From Paraburkholderia madseniana (GTDB taxonomy: Bacteria > Pseudomonadota > Gammaproteobacteria > Burkholderiales > Burkholderiaceae), in contig NZ_VOSW01000038.1 of the NCBI RefSeq assembly GCF_009690905.1, positions 22,946-86,945 on the forward strand: 64,000 bases of DNA, written 5' to 3'. The translations under genes were made by a program, and so were the position numbers. This document shows, in pieces, positions 41,456 through 50,902 of this stretch (the first letter of the stretch is position 1; every line of letters starts with the position of its first letter). Under the pieces are notes generated by a model. It ran no database searches, was not told the origin of the DNA, and worked only from the letters and a program-made list of their open reading frames with translations.

Positions 41456-43036
41456 ATGTTGAAGCGAATGTTTGCTCGGTGCGTGGCTGGGGTGCTGATT
41501 GCGAGCGCTGCGACGACGGCGTGTGCGCAGGAAGCATCGAAGGTGTTACGAATCGTGCCGCAAGCGGATCTGAAGATTCTCGATCCGATCTGGACTACTG
41601 CATTTATCACGCGCGACCACGGCTACATGATCTACGACACGCTGTTCGGCGTGGATGCCAAGGGCGTGGTGCAACCGGAGATGGTGGACACGTATACGAG
41701 CTCGCCGGACGGCAAGACCTGGACGTTCACGCTGCGCAAGGGGCTCGCGTTCAGCGACGGCAAGCCGGTCACCTCAGCTGACGTTATCGCGTCGATCACG
41801 CGCTGGGGCAAGCGCGACGTGTTCGGCGAGAGAATGTTCGCGGCACTGCAGTCGTTCGATGCGGTCGATGCCAAGTCCTTCCGCATGACCTTCAGGCAAC
41901 CCTTTCCGATGGTCCTCGACGCGCTCGGCAAGCCGTCGGGCAGCGCCGCATTCATCATGCCGAAGCGGGTCGCCGATACGCCGGCGGACCAACAGATCTC
42001 TGACTACACCGGGTCCGGCCCCTACATCTTCAAACAGGACGAGTATCGCCCGGGCGCGAAAATTGTGTACATCAAGAACCCGAACTATGTGCCGAGGCCT
42101 GAGCCGGCTTCCGGTACCGCAGGCGGCAAGCATGTTTATGTCGACCGGGTCGAATGGATCGTGCTCAAGGACGCACAGACGCAGGCCAATGCGATTGCGA
42201 ACGGTGAAGTGGACATGATCGAATGGATGCCCGCCGAGCAGTACGCCGCGTTCAAGGGCAATCCGAAGCTGGAATTGGTGAAGCCGACTCCCGCCGGGCT
42301 CTTCGACCTGCACCTGAATCATCTCGTGCCACCGTTCAACAACCCGAAGATTGCCCAGGCGGCAATCATGGCGATCAACCAGGAAGCGTTGATGCGTGCC
42401 CAACTGGTGAACAAGGATCTGTACCGGACGTGTTCGTCGATTTACCCATGCGATTCGCCGTTGGCGTCGACCGAGACTGCCTATTTCACCGGCAAGCCTC
42501 AGTTCGCGGCGGCGCGCAATCTGCTGAAGGAAGCGGGCTACGATGGCAAGCCGGTGGTATTGATGTATCCGTCTGATTACGCAGTACTCAACAAGTTTCC
42601 ACCCGTCATGGCGCAACTGTTGAAGCAGGCCGGTTTCAATGTCGACCTGCAGGCCATGGACTGGTCTACGCTCGTGACGCGCCGAACCAGCAAGGCGCTC
42701 GCCGACAAGGGGGGCTGGAACCTGTTCATTACCGGATGGGCGCCCGGCGACACGATGAATCCATTGTTCTTCACTCCGCTGACGGGCAATGGCGAAAAGG
42801 GCTGGTTTGGCTGGGCGACTGACGACAAGATTGAGCAGCTCAAGAACGATTACCTCGTCACCAACGATCCTGTGCAGCGCAAGAAGATCGCCGCGGCGAT
42901 CCAACTGGAAACGTACCAGAGCGGCATCCTGGCGCCCTTAGGCGACTTCGATTTCTACTCGGTGATCCGCAAGGGCGTCGTCAGCGGCGTGGTCCCAGCT
43001 CCGGTCAACGTGTTCTGGAACATTCGCAAGAGCTAA
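41456..43036 (+). CDS. Peptide/oligopeptide ABC transporter substrate-binding protein
   Basis: A 526-residue family 5 (DppA/OppA type) periplasmic binding protein. Signal peptide MLKRMFARCVAGVLIASAAT ending TACAQ, then LRIVPQADLKILDPIW, MIYDTLFGVDAKGVVQPEMV, SPDGKTWTFTLRKGLAFSDG and GSGPYIFKQDEYRPGAKIVY. GAGGT lies five bases before the ATG at 41456, preferred over an in-frame ATG nine codons earlier. First gene of the rightward operon, with two permeases and a double ATPase behind it. The ligand may be a peptide, N-acyl amino acid or amide, judging by the hydrolases downstream. Confidence 0.92.
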   Translation: MLKRMFARCVAGVLIASAATTACAQEASKVLRIVPQADLKILDPIWTTAFITRDHGYMIYDTLFGVDAKGVVQPEMVDTYTSSPDGKTWTFTLRKGLAFSDGKPVTSADVIASITRWGKRDVFGERMFAALQSFDAVDAKSFRMTFRQPFPMVLDALGKPSGSAAFIMPKRVADTPADQQISDYTGSGPYIFKQDEYRPGAKIVYIKNPNYVPRPEPASGTAGGKHVYVDRVEWIVLKDAQTQANAIANGEVDMIEWMPAEQYAAFKGNPKLELVKPTPAGLFDLHLNHLVPPFNNPKIAQAAIMAINQEALMRAQLVNKDLYRTCSSIYPCDSPLASTETAYFTGKPQFAAARNLLKEAGYDGKPVVLMYPSDYAVLNKFPPVMAQLLKQAGFNVDLQAMDWSTLVTRRTSKALADKGGWNLFITGWAPGDTMNPLFFTPLTGNGEKGWFGWATDDKIEQLKNDYLVTNDPVQRKKIAAAIQLETYQSGILAPLGDFDFYSVIRKGVVSGVVPAPVNVFWNIRKS

Positions 43037-43131
43037 CCCGTGTCGGCGGCTGGCTGTTTGCCGGCCGGCTGCCGTCTCGCAGGGCAACGCGAGCCCGTCT
43101 ATCCACAAACCGGCTTTGGAGCGTAATCGAC

Positions 43132-44073
43132 ATGGCTTTCTTTCTTTTCCGGCGCGTATTGTCGACGGCGCCAGTGCTGGTCATTGTCGCCCTTATCGTG
43201 TTCATGATTCTGCGCCTGACGCCGGGCGATCCGGCTGCGGCGCTTGTTGGTGACAACGGCACTAGTGCCGACATCGCGCGGATCCACGCGAGCCTCGGGC
43301 TCGACCGGCCGCTGCCGGTGCAGTTCGTCAAATGGACCGGGCAGTTGCTGCAGGGCAACCTTGGCGACTCGTACTACATGAAGCAGCCGATTACCCGGTT
43401 GATTGCGCAACGCATCGCACCGACCGTGTCCTTGTCCGCCCTGACACTGGTGATGACGCTCCTGCTCGCGGTGCCGCTCGGCGTGATCGCGGCTTCGCGG
43501 CACGGAGGCTGGCTGGACCGGATGCTGATGGGACTTTCGGTGATGGGATTCTCGGTGCCGTCGTTCGTGGTCGGCTATATCCTCATATGGGCGGTCGCCT
43601 TGCATGCGAAGCTGCTGCCGGTGCAGGGGTACGCTCCACTGAGCGCGGGCATCGGTCCGTGGCTCACGCACCTGATCCTGCCCGCCATTACGCTGTCGAT
43701 CGTCTACCTTGCGCTGATTGCCCGCGTGACGCGCGCTGCGGTTGCCGAGGCGCTGACTGAAGACTACATCCGCACCGCCCGCGCCAAAGGTATCTCCGAA
43801 GCACGCGTGCTGATTCGCCATGCGCTGGCCAATGCCGCGGTACCGATCGTCACGGTAATCGGCATTGGCGTCGGCTTGCTGATCGGTGGCGTGGTGGTCA
43901 CCGAAACCGTCTACGCGATCCCCGGGCTCGGGCAACTCACGGTCGACGCGGTACTGGCGCGCGACTTCCCGCTGGTACAGGGCATCACGCTGTTCTTTTC
44001 CTTTGTTTACGTGCTTATCAACCTGCTGGTCGATATGAGCTATCTGCTGCTCGACCCGCGTATCCGCTATTGA
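43132..44073 (+). CDS. Peptide ABC transporter permease, DppB type
   Basis: A 313-residue inner-membrane permease with six helices and the usual DppB pattern: LVIVALIVFMILRLTPGDPA near the N-terminus, LGLDRPLPVQFVKWTGQLLQ, then GFSVPSFVVGYILIWAVALH and the EAA loop RTARAKGISEARVLIRHALA. GGAG precedes the ATG. Followed by the DppC-type gene after 18 bases. Forms the membrane channel with it. Confidence 0.94.
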   Translation: MAFFLFRRVLSTAPVLVIVALIVFMILRLTPGDPAAALVGDNGTSADIARIHASLGLDRPLPVQFVKWTGQLLQGNLGDSYYMKQPITRLIAQRIAPTVSLSALTLVMTLLLAVPLGVIAASRHGGWLDRMLMGLSVMGFSVPSFVVGYILIWAVALHAKLLPVQGYAPLSAGIGPWLTHLILPAITLSIVYLALIARVTRAAVAEALTEDYIRTARAKGISEARVLIRHALANAAVPIVTVIGIGVGLLIGGVVVTETVYAIPGLGQLTVDAVLARDFPLVQGITLFFSFVYVLINLLVDMSYLLLDPRIRY

Positions 44074-44091
44074 GTGAAAGGACGATTGGAC

Positions 44092-45054
44092 ATGAGCGAC
44101 GATCACGATCCGACGACCATTGCCGCACCGGCCGCCATTCTTGCCAACGTGGAGGTGGCGCCTGCTATACGCTCGCGCACACCACTGTGGCGCCGCGTGC
44201 TGCGGAACTGGTCGGTGCGCCTGGGATGCGGCGCACTGGCGCTTCTGGTCTTCGTAGCCGTCGCCGCACCGTGGCTTGGCACGATCGACCCGACCGCGAT
44301 GGATCCCGCGAGCGCCAACCTCTTACCGGGCGCGACAGCCGAATTCAGTGATCTGTCAGGCGCGACGTTCCAGCACTTCTTCCCGATGGGCACCGACAGT
44401 CTCGGCCGGGATACCTGGAGCCGGGTCGCCTATGGTGCGCGCGTGTCCCTGTCGGTCGGCATCACGGTGGCACTGCTGGCGCTCACCTTTGGCGCACTGG
44501 TCGGCGTGGCGGCGGGGTATTTTCGCCGCCTCGACGACGTCATCATGCGCGCCATGGACAGCTTGATGGCGATTCCCAGCATCCTGTTCGCGATTACGCT
44601 GATGGCGCTCTGGCGGCCGACGCTGGTCACGGTGATCGTCGCGATCACGATTCCCGAAATTCCGCGCGTCGCACGGCTGGTGCGCTCGATCGTACTGAGC
44701 ATTCGCGAAGAACCCTACATCGAGGCCGCCATTTCGTTGGCCACGCCGACCGTCAAGATTCTGTGGCGTCATATTCTGCCGAATGCAATCGCGCCGCTGA
44801 TCGTGCAGGGAACCTACGTGTGCGCGTCGGCGATCCTGGTGGAAGCGATCCTGTCGTTTCTCGGCGTTGGCCTGCCACCGGATATTCCGACGTGGGGCAA
44901 CGTCATGGCCGACGGCCGCATGCAGTTCAACCAATATCCTCAGACCGTGTTGTTCCCAGGTGTTTTCCTGGCGCTGACGGTGCTGGCCGTCAACATCATG
45001 GGCGACGGATTGCGCGACACGCTCGATCCGAAATTCAACAAACGGGGGGGCTGA
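44092..45054 (+). CDS. Peptide ABC transporter permease, DppC type
   Basis: A 320-residue permease with a polar N-terminal stretch of about 30 residues, then LALLVFVAVAAPWLGTIDPT, the family region FPMGTDSLGRDTWSRVAYGA, EAAISLATPTVKILWRHILP as the EAA loop and FLGVGLPPDIPTWGNVMADG near the end. The ATG at 44092 has AGGA upstream; a GTG at 44074 directly after the dppB-type stop is the alternative. Followed after four bases by the double ATPase gene. Confidence 0.93.
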   Translation: MSDDHDPTTIAAPAAILANVEVAPAIRSRTPLWRRVLRNWSVRLGCGALALLVFVAVAAPWLGTIDPTAMDPASANLLPGATAEFSDLSGATFQHFFPMGTDSLGRDTWSRVAYGARVSLSVGITVALLALTFGALVGVAAGYFRRLDDVIMRAMDSLMAIPSILFAITLMALWRPTLVTVIVAITIPEIPRVARLVRSIVLSIREEPYIEAAISLATPTVKILWRHILPNAIAPLIVQGTYVCASAILVEAILSFLGVGLPPDIPTWGNVMADGRMQFNQYPQTVLFPGVFLALTVLAVNIMGDGLRDTLDPKFNKRGG

Positions 45055-45058
45055 CGCG

Positions 45059-46717
45059 ATGCGCGACTTCGACTTCAAAACGGCAGCACCCTCCGCCGCC
45101 GGGCCGGCCACAACCGTCCTCGCCGTGAATAACCTGACCATTTCCCTGCCGGCCGGAGCCGACCGGCCCCATGCGATCCGGCATGTCTCGCTCGACGTGC
45201 GGCAGGGGGAGATTGTCTGCCTGCTGGGCGAGTCGGGCTCGGGCAAATCGGTGATCGCGCAGGCCGTGATGGGCTTGCTGCCGGCGGCGCTCAAGGCGGT
45301 GGACGGCAGCATCGAACTGCTCGGCGAAGACGTGCTCACAGCAAGCCCGGACCGCATCCGCCAATTGCGTGGCGAAAAGATGGCGATGGTTTTCCAGGAG
45401 CCGATGACGGCCCTCAATCCGATCATGACGTGCGGCGCGCAGGTCGACGAGATGCTGGCACAGCATAGCCGTGCCGGCGTCGGCGAGATGCGCCGGCGCA
45501 TTCTCGAGATATTCGCTCACGTCAGGCTGCCGGAACCGGAGCGTATCTACGCGTCTTACCCGCATCAGTTGTCGGGTGGACAGCGCCAGCGCATCGTGAT
45601 TGCAATGGCGCTGATCCTGAAGCCGTCGCTGCTGATCTGCGACGAGCCCACCACGGCGCTCGACGTCACGACCCAGGCCGAGATTCTCAAGCTGATTCGT
45701 GAATTGCAGACTGAGAGCGGAACAGCCGTGCTGTTCATCACCCACGATTTCGGCGTCGTCGCCGAAATTGCTGACCGTGTCGTTGTGTTGCGGTTGGGTG
45801 ACATGGTCGAGCAGGGCGCCAGGTTGCAGGTGTTGCAGCAGCCGCGCGAGCCCTATACCCGTATGTTGCTGGCAGCCGTCCCCACGCTGGTGCCGCGTAC
45901 GCGCGCCCCGGTGGAGAAAGCCTATCCGCTGCTAGACGCGCGTGGGATCGGGAAGACGTATGTGACGGGTTCCTGGCCCAGCCGCAAGCGCGAGGTGCGG
46001 GCGGCCCGTGATGTCTCGCTGACGGTGCATCCGGGCGAAACGGTCGGTATCGTGGGCGAGTCCGGTTCGGGAAAATCGACTGTCGCGCGCTGCATTGCGC
46101 GGCTGATCGAGCCGAGCGCCGGCGATATTTTCGCCGGGGGCCGATCGGTGGCCAAAGCGCGCGGCCGCGCGCTATATCCGTTCCGGCGCGGCGTACAGGT
46201 TGTGTTCCAGGATCCTTACCGGTCGCTGGATCCGCGCCAGACAGTGGGTGCCTCGATCGTCGAAGGGCCGTTGAATTTCGGTGTGCCGTACGCTCAGGCG
46301 TGGCAACGTGCTGAAGAACTCATGACGCTGGTACGGCTCAGGCCCGATGCGCTGAATCGCTACCCTAGCGAATTCTCCGGCGGCCAGCGGCAACGCATCT
46401 CGATTGCGCGGGCGCTGGCATGCGAGCCACAAGTGTTGATCGCCGACGAGGCGGTCTCCGCACTCGACGTCTCGGTCCAGGCGCAAATTCTCGAACTGCT
46501 GGATGACATTCAGCAGCGTCTGCGGATCGGCATTCTGTTCATTACACACGATCTGCGGGTGGCCAGCCAGATCTGCGATCGGGTCATCGTGATGCGGCGC
46601 GGCGAGATTGTTGAGGAAGGGGCGATCCAGGACGTGTTCCTTGCGCCGCGCCACGAATATACGCGGGCCTTGCTCGCGGCAGCGCCAGGGCGTGGCTTCG
46701 CGTTCGGCGCCGCTTGA
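45059..46717 (+). CDS. Fused double ATPase of the peptide ABC transporter (DppD-DppF type)
   Basis: A 552-residue protein with two complete nucleotide-binding domains. The first has Walker A LGESGSGKS, signature LSGGQRQR and Walker B LLICDEPTTALDVTTQAEIL; the second has VGESGSGKS, signature FSGGQRQR and Walker B VLIADEAVSALDVSVQAQIL. In the second, Glu-Ala follows the catalytic Asp-Glu. Such fusions are common for GsiA-like importers. The chain ends shortly after GEIVEEGAIQDVFLAPRHEY. It energises the two permeases before it. Confidence 0.94.
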   Translation: MRDFDFKTAAPSAAGPATTVLAVNNLTISLPAGADRPHAIRHVSLDVRQGEIVCLLGESGSGKSVIAQAVMGLLPAALKAVDGSIELLGEDVLTASPDRIRQLRGEKMAMVFQEPMTALNPIMTCGAQVDEMLAQHSRAGVGEMRRRILEIFAHVRLPEPERIYASYPHQLSGGQRQRIVIAMALILKPSLLICDEPTTALDVTTQAEILKLIRELQTESGTAVLFITHDFGVVAEIADRVVVLRLGDMVEQGARLQVLQQPREPYTRMLLAAVPTLVPRTRAPVEKAYPLLDARGIGKTYVTGSWPSRKREVRAARDVSLTVHPGETVGIVGESGSGKSTVARCIARLIEPSAGDIFAGGRSVAKARGRALYPFRRGVQVVFQDPYRSLDPRQTVGASIVEGPLNFGVPYAQAWQRAEELMTLVRLRPDALNRYPSEFSGGQRQRISIARALACEPQVLIADEAVSALDVSVQAQILELLDDIQQRLRIGILFITHDLRVASQICDRVIVMRRGEIVEEGAIQDVFLAPRHEYTRALLAAAPGRGFAFGAA

Positions 46718-46742
46718 CAACGAGTAAAGGAATAGGGCAAGT

Positions 46743-48269
46743 ATGGACAACTCACTGGTTTCGCTCTCCGCGGACGCGGCGCGGCGCCTGATAGGTAGCC
46801 GGCAGGTGTCGCCCGTCGAATTGCTGGAGGCATGCATCGCGCGGATCGAAGCGCTGAACCCCGCTGTCAATGCGATCGCTGCGACCTGCTTCGAGCGTGC
46901 GCGCACCGAGGCGAAGCGCGCGGAGGAGGCCGTGTTGCGCGGTGAGCCACTGGGCCTGCTGCATGGCCTGCCGCTTGGCGTGAAAGATCTCGAGGAGACG
47001 GCCGGCCTACTCACCACCTATGGCTCGCCGCTGTTTCGCTCGAACGTGCCGCAGCGCGATAGCGTGATGGTGGCCCGCTTGCGCGCTGCGGGCGCGATCG
47101 TCGCGGCGAAGACCAATGTGCCGGAAATGGGCGCGGGCGCCAACACACGTAATGTCGTGTGGGGCGCGACCGGCAATCCCTTCAATCCAATGATGAACGC
47201 TGGCGGTTCCTCGGGCGGTTCGGCCGCCGCGCTCGCCACCGATATGCTGCCGCTTTGTACCGGCTCCGACATGGGCGGCTCGCTGCGTATCCCCGCGGCG
47301 CTGTGCGGCGTGGTTGGCTTCCGTCCTTCGCCTGGACTGGTGCCGAACGACAGCAAACCGCTTGGCTGGACGCCGATCTCGGTGATCGGCCCGATGGGGC
47401 GCGAAATCGCCGACATACGCCTGCTGCTGGCGGCGAGTGTCGGTCTCGACGCTAGCGATCCGTTGGGCGAGGATGCTGATCCTTCCGCCTTCGCACAGCG
47501 TGAACGGGTCGACCTCTGCACGCTGCGCGTTGCCTACACGGAGGACTTCGGCGTCTGCGAGGTCGACGAAGCGCTGCGCTCGACCTTCCGTGCCAAGATT
47601 GCCGGGCTGTCCCGCTACGTGAAGGTCTGCGAGCCGCTCGAGATCGATGTGGGTGAAATCGACCGCTGCTTCGACGTGATCCGCGCGCAGAACTTCGTCG
47701 CCGGTTTTCAGGATGCCTACCAGCGCGATCCCGCTTCGCTCGGGCCGAACACGCGAAGCAACTACGAAATGGGGCAATCAATGTCCCTCGCCGACGTGGT
47801 CTGGGCGCATGCCGAACAGACCCGCCTGTTTCGCCGTTTCCAGGGAAAGTTCCAGGATTACGACCTGATCGTCTCGCCAACTTCGCCAATTTCGCCCTTT
47901 CCATGGTCGCAAACTTATCTGGCCGAGATCAACGGGCGGCCGCTCGCGAACTATTACCGCTGGCTGGCGCTTACCTATGTGATCACGCTGACGACCAATC
48001 CGGCTTTGTCGCTGCCGTGCGGCCTCGACCAGGCCGGCATGCCGTTCGGCCTGCAACTGGTCGGGCCGTTTCGCGGTGATCGTCGCCTGCTCGACATCGC
48101 CCAGGCATTCGAGACGGCCTGGCGGCACGATGAAGCGCTGCGGCGCCCGCGACCCGATCTGACGAAACTGTTGCAGCCGGTCGCCGCGCTCAAGTCCATC
48201 GTCACCGACCCGCCGTTGACGGGGATGTCCGCCGAAGCGGACGCCCGCGCGGTGCGGCCCGCAGTATGA
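46743..48269 (+). CDS. Amidase-signature family hydrolase (second copy)
   Basis: A 508-residue amidase with an intact triad: Lys81 (LPLGVKDLEET), cis-Ser at 156-157 (NAGGSSGGSAAALA) and nucleophile Ser180 (GSDMGGSLRIPAALCG); the 24-residue Ser-Ser spacing is typical. It is only distantly similar to the amidase at 35545 and longer. Group members include aryl-acylamidases and 6-aminohexanoate-cyclic-dimer hydrolase. It follows the transporter genes by 25 bases with AGGA before the ATG, so it should act on the imported compound. Substrate unknown. Confidence 0.9.
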   Translation: MDNSLVSLSADAARRLIGSRQVSPVELLEACIARIEALNPAVNAIAATCFERARTEAKRAEEAVLRGEPLGLLHGLPLGVKDLEETAGLLTTYGSPLFRSNVPQRDSVMVARLRAAGAIVAAKTNVPEMGAGANTRNVVWGATGNPFNPMMNAGGSSGGSAAALATDMLPLCTGSDMGGSLRIPAALCGVVGFRPSPGLVPNDSKPLGWTPISVIGPMGREIADIRLLLAASVGLDASDPLGEDADPSAFAQRERVDLCTLRVAYTEDFGVCEVDEALRSTFRAKIAGLSRYVKVCEPLEIDVGEIDRCFDVIRAQNFVAGFQDAYQRDPASLGPNTRSNYEMGQSMSLADVVWAHAEQTRLFRRFQGKFQDYDLIVSPTSPISPFPWSQTYLAEINGRPLANYYRWLALTYVITLTTNPALSLPCGLDQAGMPFGLQLVGPFRGDRRLLDIAQAFETAWRHDEALRRPRPDLTKLLQPVAALKSIVTDPPLTGMSAEADARAVRPAV

Positions 48270-48328
48270 CGGGCGCCGGCGCCGCTGGCACTCATGCTAT
48301 CGACTATATTCAATAAGGATACCTACCA

Positions 48329-49342
48329 ATGGAAGACCATTTTGTATTTAATGCCGGAAACGTGGTGTTGCAATCGAGTATCACGTTCAGAGATGCCTGG
48401 CTCGCCTATCAAACCTACGGAAAGTTGAACGCAGAAAAATCGAATGTCATTCTGTATATGACGCCGTTTTCCGCGCACCACTATGACATCGAGTGGATGG
48501 TCGGTCCGGGCAAGGCGCTGGACACCGACAGGTACTTTGTTGTTATTCCGAATCTGTTCGGCAATGGACTGTCGTCCTCGCCCAGCAACGCAACTGAGCC
48601 CTTTAGCGGAAGCCGCTGGCCGAATCTTACGATCGCCGATAACGTCGCGATTCAACACCAACTCCTGACGCAAGAACTCGGCATCGAAGTTTTGCAACTG
48701 GCGTGCGGGTGGTCGATGGGCGGGCTGCAGGCGTATCAATGGGCAGCGATGTATCCGCAGATGGTCAGGCGGCTAGTCGTGCTCTGCGGCGCGGCAAAGA
48801 CCTCGCCGCACAATCAGGTATTCATCGAGGGTGTGCGCGCGACCCTGACGACGGATCCCGGTTTTCAAAACGGAACGTTCGTCGAACGTCCCGAACGCGG
48901 TCTGCGGGCCATGGGCCGCAATTACGCCGCCATGGCGATGTCGCAGACGTTTTATCGTGACGAGGCGTGGCGGCAGGCCGGTTTTTCCTCGCTCGAGGAT
49001 TATCTGGTGATGTCGTGGGAACAGAATTTCCTGAAGCGCGACGGCAACAACCTGTTGGCTCAACTATGGACATGGCAACACGCAAACATCGCAGCCAATT
49101 CCAAATATAACGGCGATTTTCACGCGGCGCTGAAAGCGATTACGGCGAAGGCGTTGATCATGCCAAGCGAAACCGACCTGTATTTCCAGGTGGAAGACAA
49201 CCGTCTCGAGGTCGAGCAAATGCCAAACGCCAGGCTCCTTCCTATTTCGTCGATATGGGGGCATCGCGCCGGGCTGCCGACAGCCAATCTGGACGATGCC
49301 GCATTTATTTCCGCTGCGATCACCCGGCATCTTGAGGACTAA
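48329..49342 (+). CDS. MetX-like alpha/beta hydrolase
   Basis: A 337-residue alpha/beta-hydrolase related to homoserine O-acetyltransferase: AYQTYGKLNAEKSNVILYMT, LDTDRYFVVIPNLFGNGLSS, nucleophile Ser129 in ACGWSMGGLQAYQWA, an Asp in MPSETDLYFQ and a His in WGHRAG near the end. True MetX proteins are about 370 or more and have GGRPTPLY-like motifs that I do not see, so it is more likely a hydrolase acting on an acyl or amide intermediate of this operon than a methionine enzyme. AAGGA precedes the start. Base composition here is slightly more AT-rich than its neighbours. Confidence 0.8.
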   Translation: MEDHFVFNAGNVVLQSSITFRDAWLAYQTYGKLNAEKSNVILYMTPFSAHHYDIEWMVGPGKALDTDRYFVVIPNLFGNGLSSSPSNATEPFSGSRWPNLTIADNVAIQHQLLTQELGIEVLQLACGWSMGGLQAYQWAAMYPQMVRRLVVLCGAAKTSPHNQVFIEGVRATLTTDPGFQNGTFVERPERGLRAMGRNYAAMAMSQTFYRDEAWRQAGFSSLEDYLVMSWEQNFLKRDGNNLLAQLWTWQHANIAANSKYNGDFHAALKAITAKALIMPSETDLYFQVEDNRLEVEQMPNARLLPISSIWGHRAGLPTANLDDAAFISAAITRHLED

Positions 49343-49490
49343 CGTGCTGGACATGCCGCGGCTGCGTCTCGTCTCTCTCTTCCTTACCCTTCGATGTACT
49401 GAGCGCGTTGTCGAGGAGCGTGGTGTCGAGCCTCCATAGAAGCGCGCGGCCTGGGTCATTTCGTGTCACTTATTCGTACGGAGTTGAAGC

Positions 49491-50777
49491 ATGAGCACCC
49501 AGGATTTCGGCGCCCGCACCCGCGCGCCGCTTGCACTCTCACTACACAGCCGCTGGTGGCAATTATTGTGCGGCCTCGTATGTGCGATGGTCGCGTCCAA
49601 TCCCCAATACATCTGGACTTTGCTGACGCGCCCGCTGACAGCGCAGCTCGGCGTGTCGCTGCCGGGTCTGCAGGTCACCTTCTCCATTCTCATTGTCTGC
49701 CAGACGTTTCTGTCGCCGCTTGAGGGCTATTTGATCGAGCGCTTTGGGCCGCGCTGGTTGCTCGCCGCAGGTGGCGCGATCACGGGGCTCAGTTGGGTAC
49801 TGACGAGCCGCGCGGAGTCTCTGCTGTCCGTTTACCTCTGCTATGGCGTTCTCGGGGGAATCGGCGTAGGTATTGTCGTGGTCGGCACGATCGGGCTGAT
49901 GGCACGCTGGTTCCCAGACCGTCGCGGTTTTGCGATAGGCGTAGTGATGGCGGGCTTCGGCATGGGCGCGATGCTCACGACGTTTCCGATCACCCATAGC
50001 ATCGCCAGGTACGGCTATCAACATACGCTGGCCGTCTATGGCGTGATCCTCGGCGTGATCGGCATACTTGCCGCGCTCGGCATGAGGCTGCCGCCGCCTG
50101 GCTACATGGCGGACTGGCGGCCGCAGAGAGCCGCCGCCGTTGTACCCGACACGCGGCCCGGCAACATGCTGCGCACGCCGTTGTTCTGGCTGATGTTTGT
50201 GATGATGTCGATGATGGCGACCTCCGGCCTGATGGTGACTTCGCAAATGGCAGTCTTCACGCGAGATTTCGGCATGGCGGGTGTCACCGTGTTCGGCCTC
50301 GCAGCCTTGCCGCTTGCGTTGACGATTGATCGCATAGCGAACGGCGTGACGCGGCCGATGTTCGGATGGGTCTCCGATCTGATCGGGCGCGAGCACACGA
50401 TGCTGGTCGCATTCGGAATGGAAGCGATAGCGATGACCTTGTGGCTCACGTTGCGGCACGACCCATTGTTGTTCGTGCTGCTGTCGGGCGTCGTCTTTCT
50501 CGGCTGGGGCGAGATTTTTTCGCTTTTCCCTTCGACGCTCACGGACACCTTTGGCAGCAAACATGCGATCGTCAACTACGCGTGCCTATCTTATGCGCAA
50601 GGTGTCGGTTCGATCCTGGGCGGACCGGTGGCCGCGCTACTCCACCAGCGTACGGGCGGTTGGGACGCGGTGTTCGGCACGGCTATCGCGTTGGATAGTT
50701 GTACCGCTGTGCTCGCGATCGCCGCACTCAAGCCGATGCGCCGCGCGTGGTTTGCCCGCGCATCCAGGCGCTCGTAA
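49491..50777 (+). CDS. OFA-family MFS transporter, paralogue of 32412
   Basis: A 428-residue 12-helix permease. It parallels the protein at 32412-33695 along its whole length: GLVCAMVASNPQYIWTLLTR, LMARWFPDRRGFAIGVVMAG, then FWLMFVMMSMMATSGLMVTS and FLGWGEIFSLFPSTLTDTFG. The two lie near opposite ends of the amide island and in opposite operons. GGAG precedes the ATG. Probably exchanges a small carboxylate; the substrate is not readable. Confidence 0.87.
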   Translation: MSTQDFGARTRAPLALSLHSRWWQLLCGLVCAMVASNPQYIWTLLTRPLTAQLGVSLPGLQVTFSILIVCQTFLSPLEGYLIERFGPRWLLAAGGAITGLSWVLTSRAESLLSVYLCYGVLGGIGVGIVVVGTIGLMARWFPDRRGFAIGVVMAGFGMGAMLTTFPITHSIARYGYQHTLAVYGVILGVIGILAALGMRLPPPGYMADWRPQRAAAVVPDTRPGNMLRTPLFWLMFVMMSMMATSGLMVTSQMAVFTRDFGMAGVTVFGLAALPLALTIDRIANGVTRPMFGWVSDLIGREHTMLVAFGMEAIAMTLWLTLRHDPLLFVLLSGVVFLGWGEIFSLFPSTLTDTFGSKHAIVNYACLSYAQGVGSILGGPVAALLHQRTGGWDAVFGTAIALDSCTAVLAIAALKPMRRAWFARASRRS

Positions 50778-50902
50778 TGCAATCGGCCACGGCCAGCTTG
50801 CCAGGAACCTCGCCCACTCGAATCTGCGCGGATGCTGCACCGCTTCGTCGATTCTCTGTTTTCTTGTCTCCTCAATTTTTCACTGAAAGGGATTAAATTC
50901 CG

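Noticed and set aside
48329..49342. Methionine-biosynthetic homoserine acetyltransferase (metX)
   Set aside because: Shorter than MetX, typical MetX motifs are missing and no metW or sulfur genes are near; called a MetX-like hydrolase instead.
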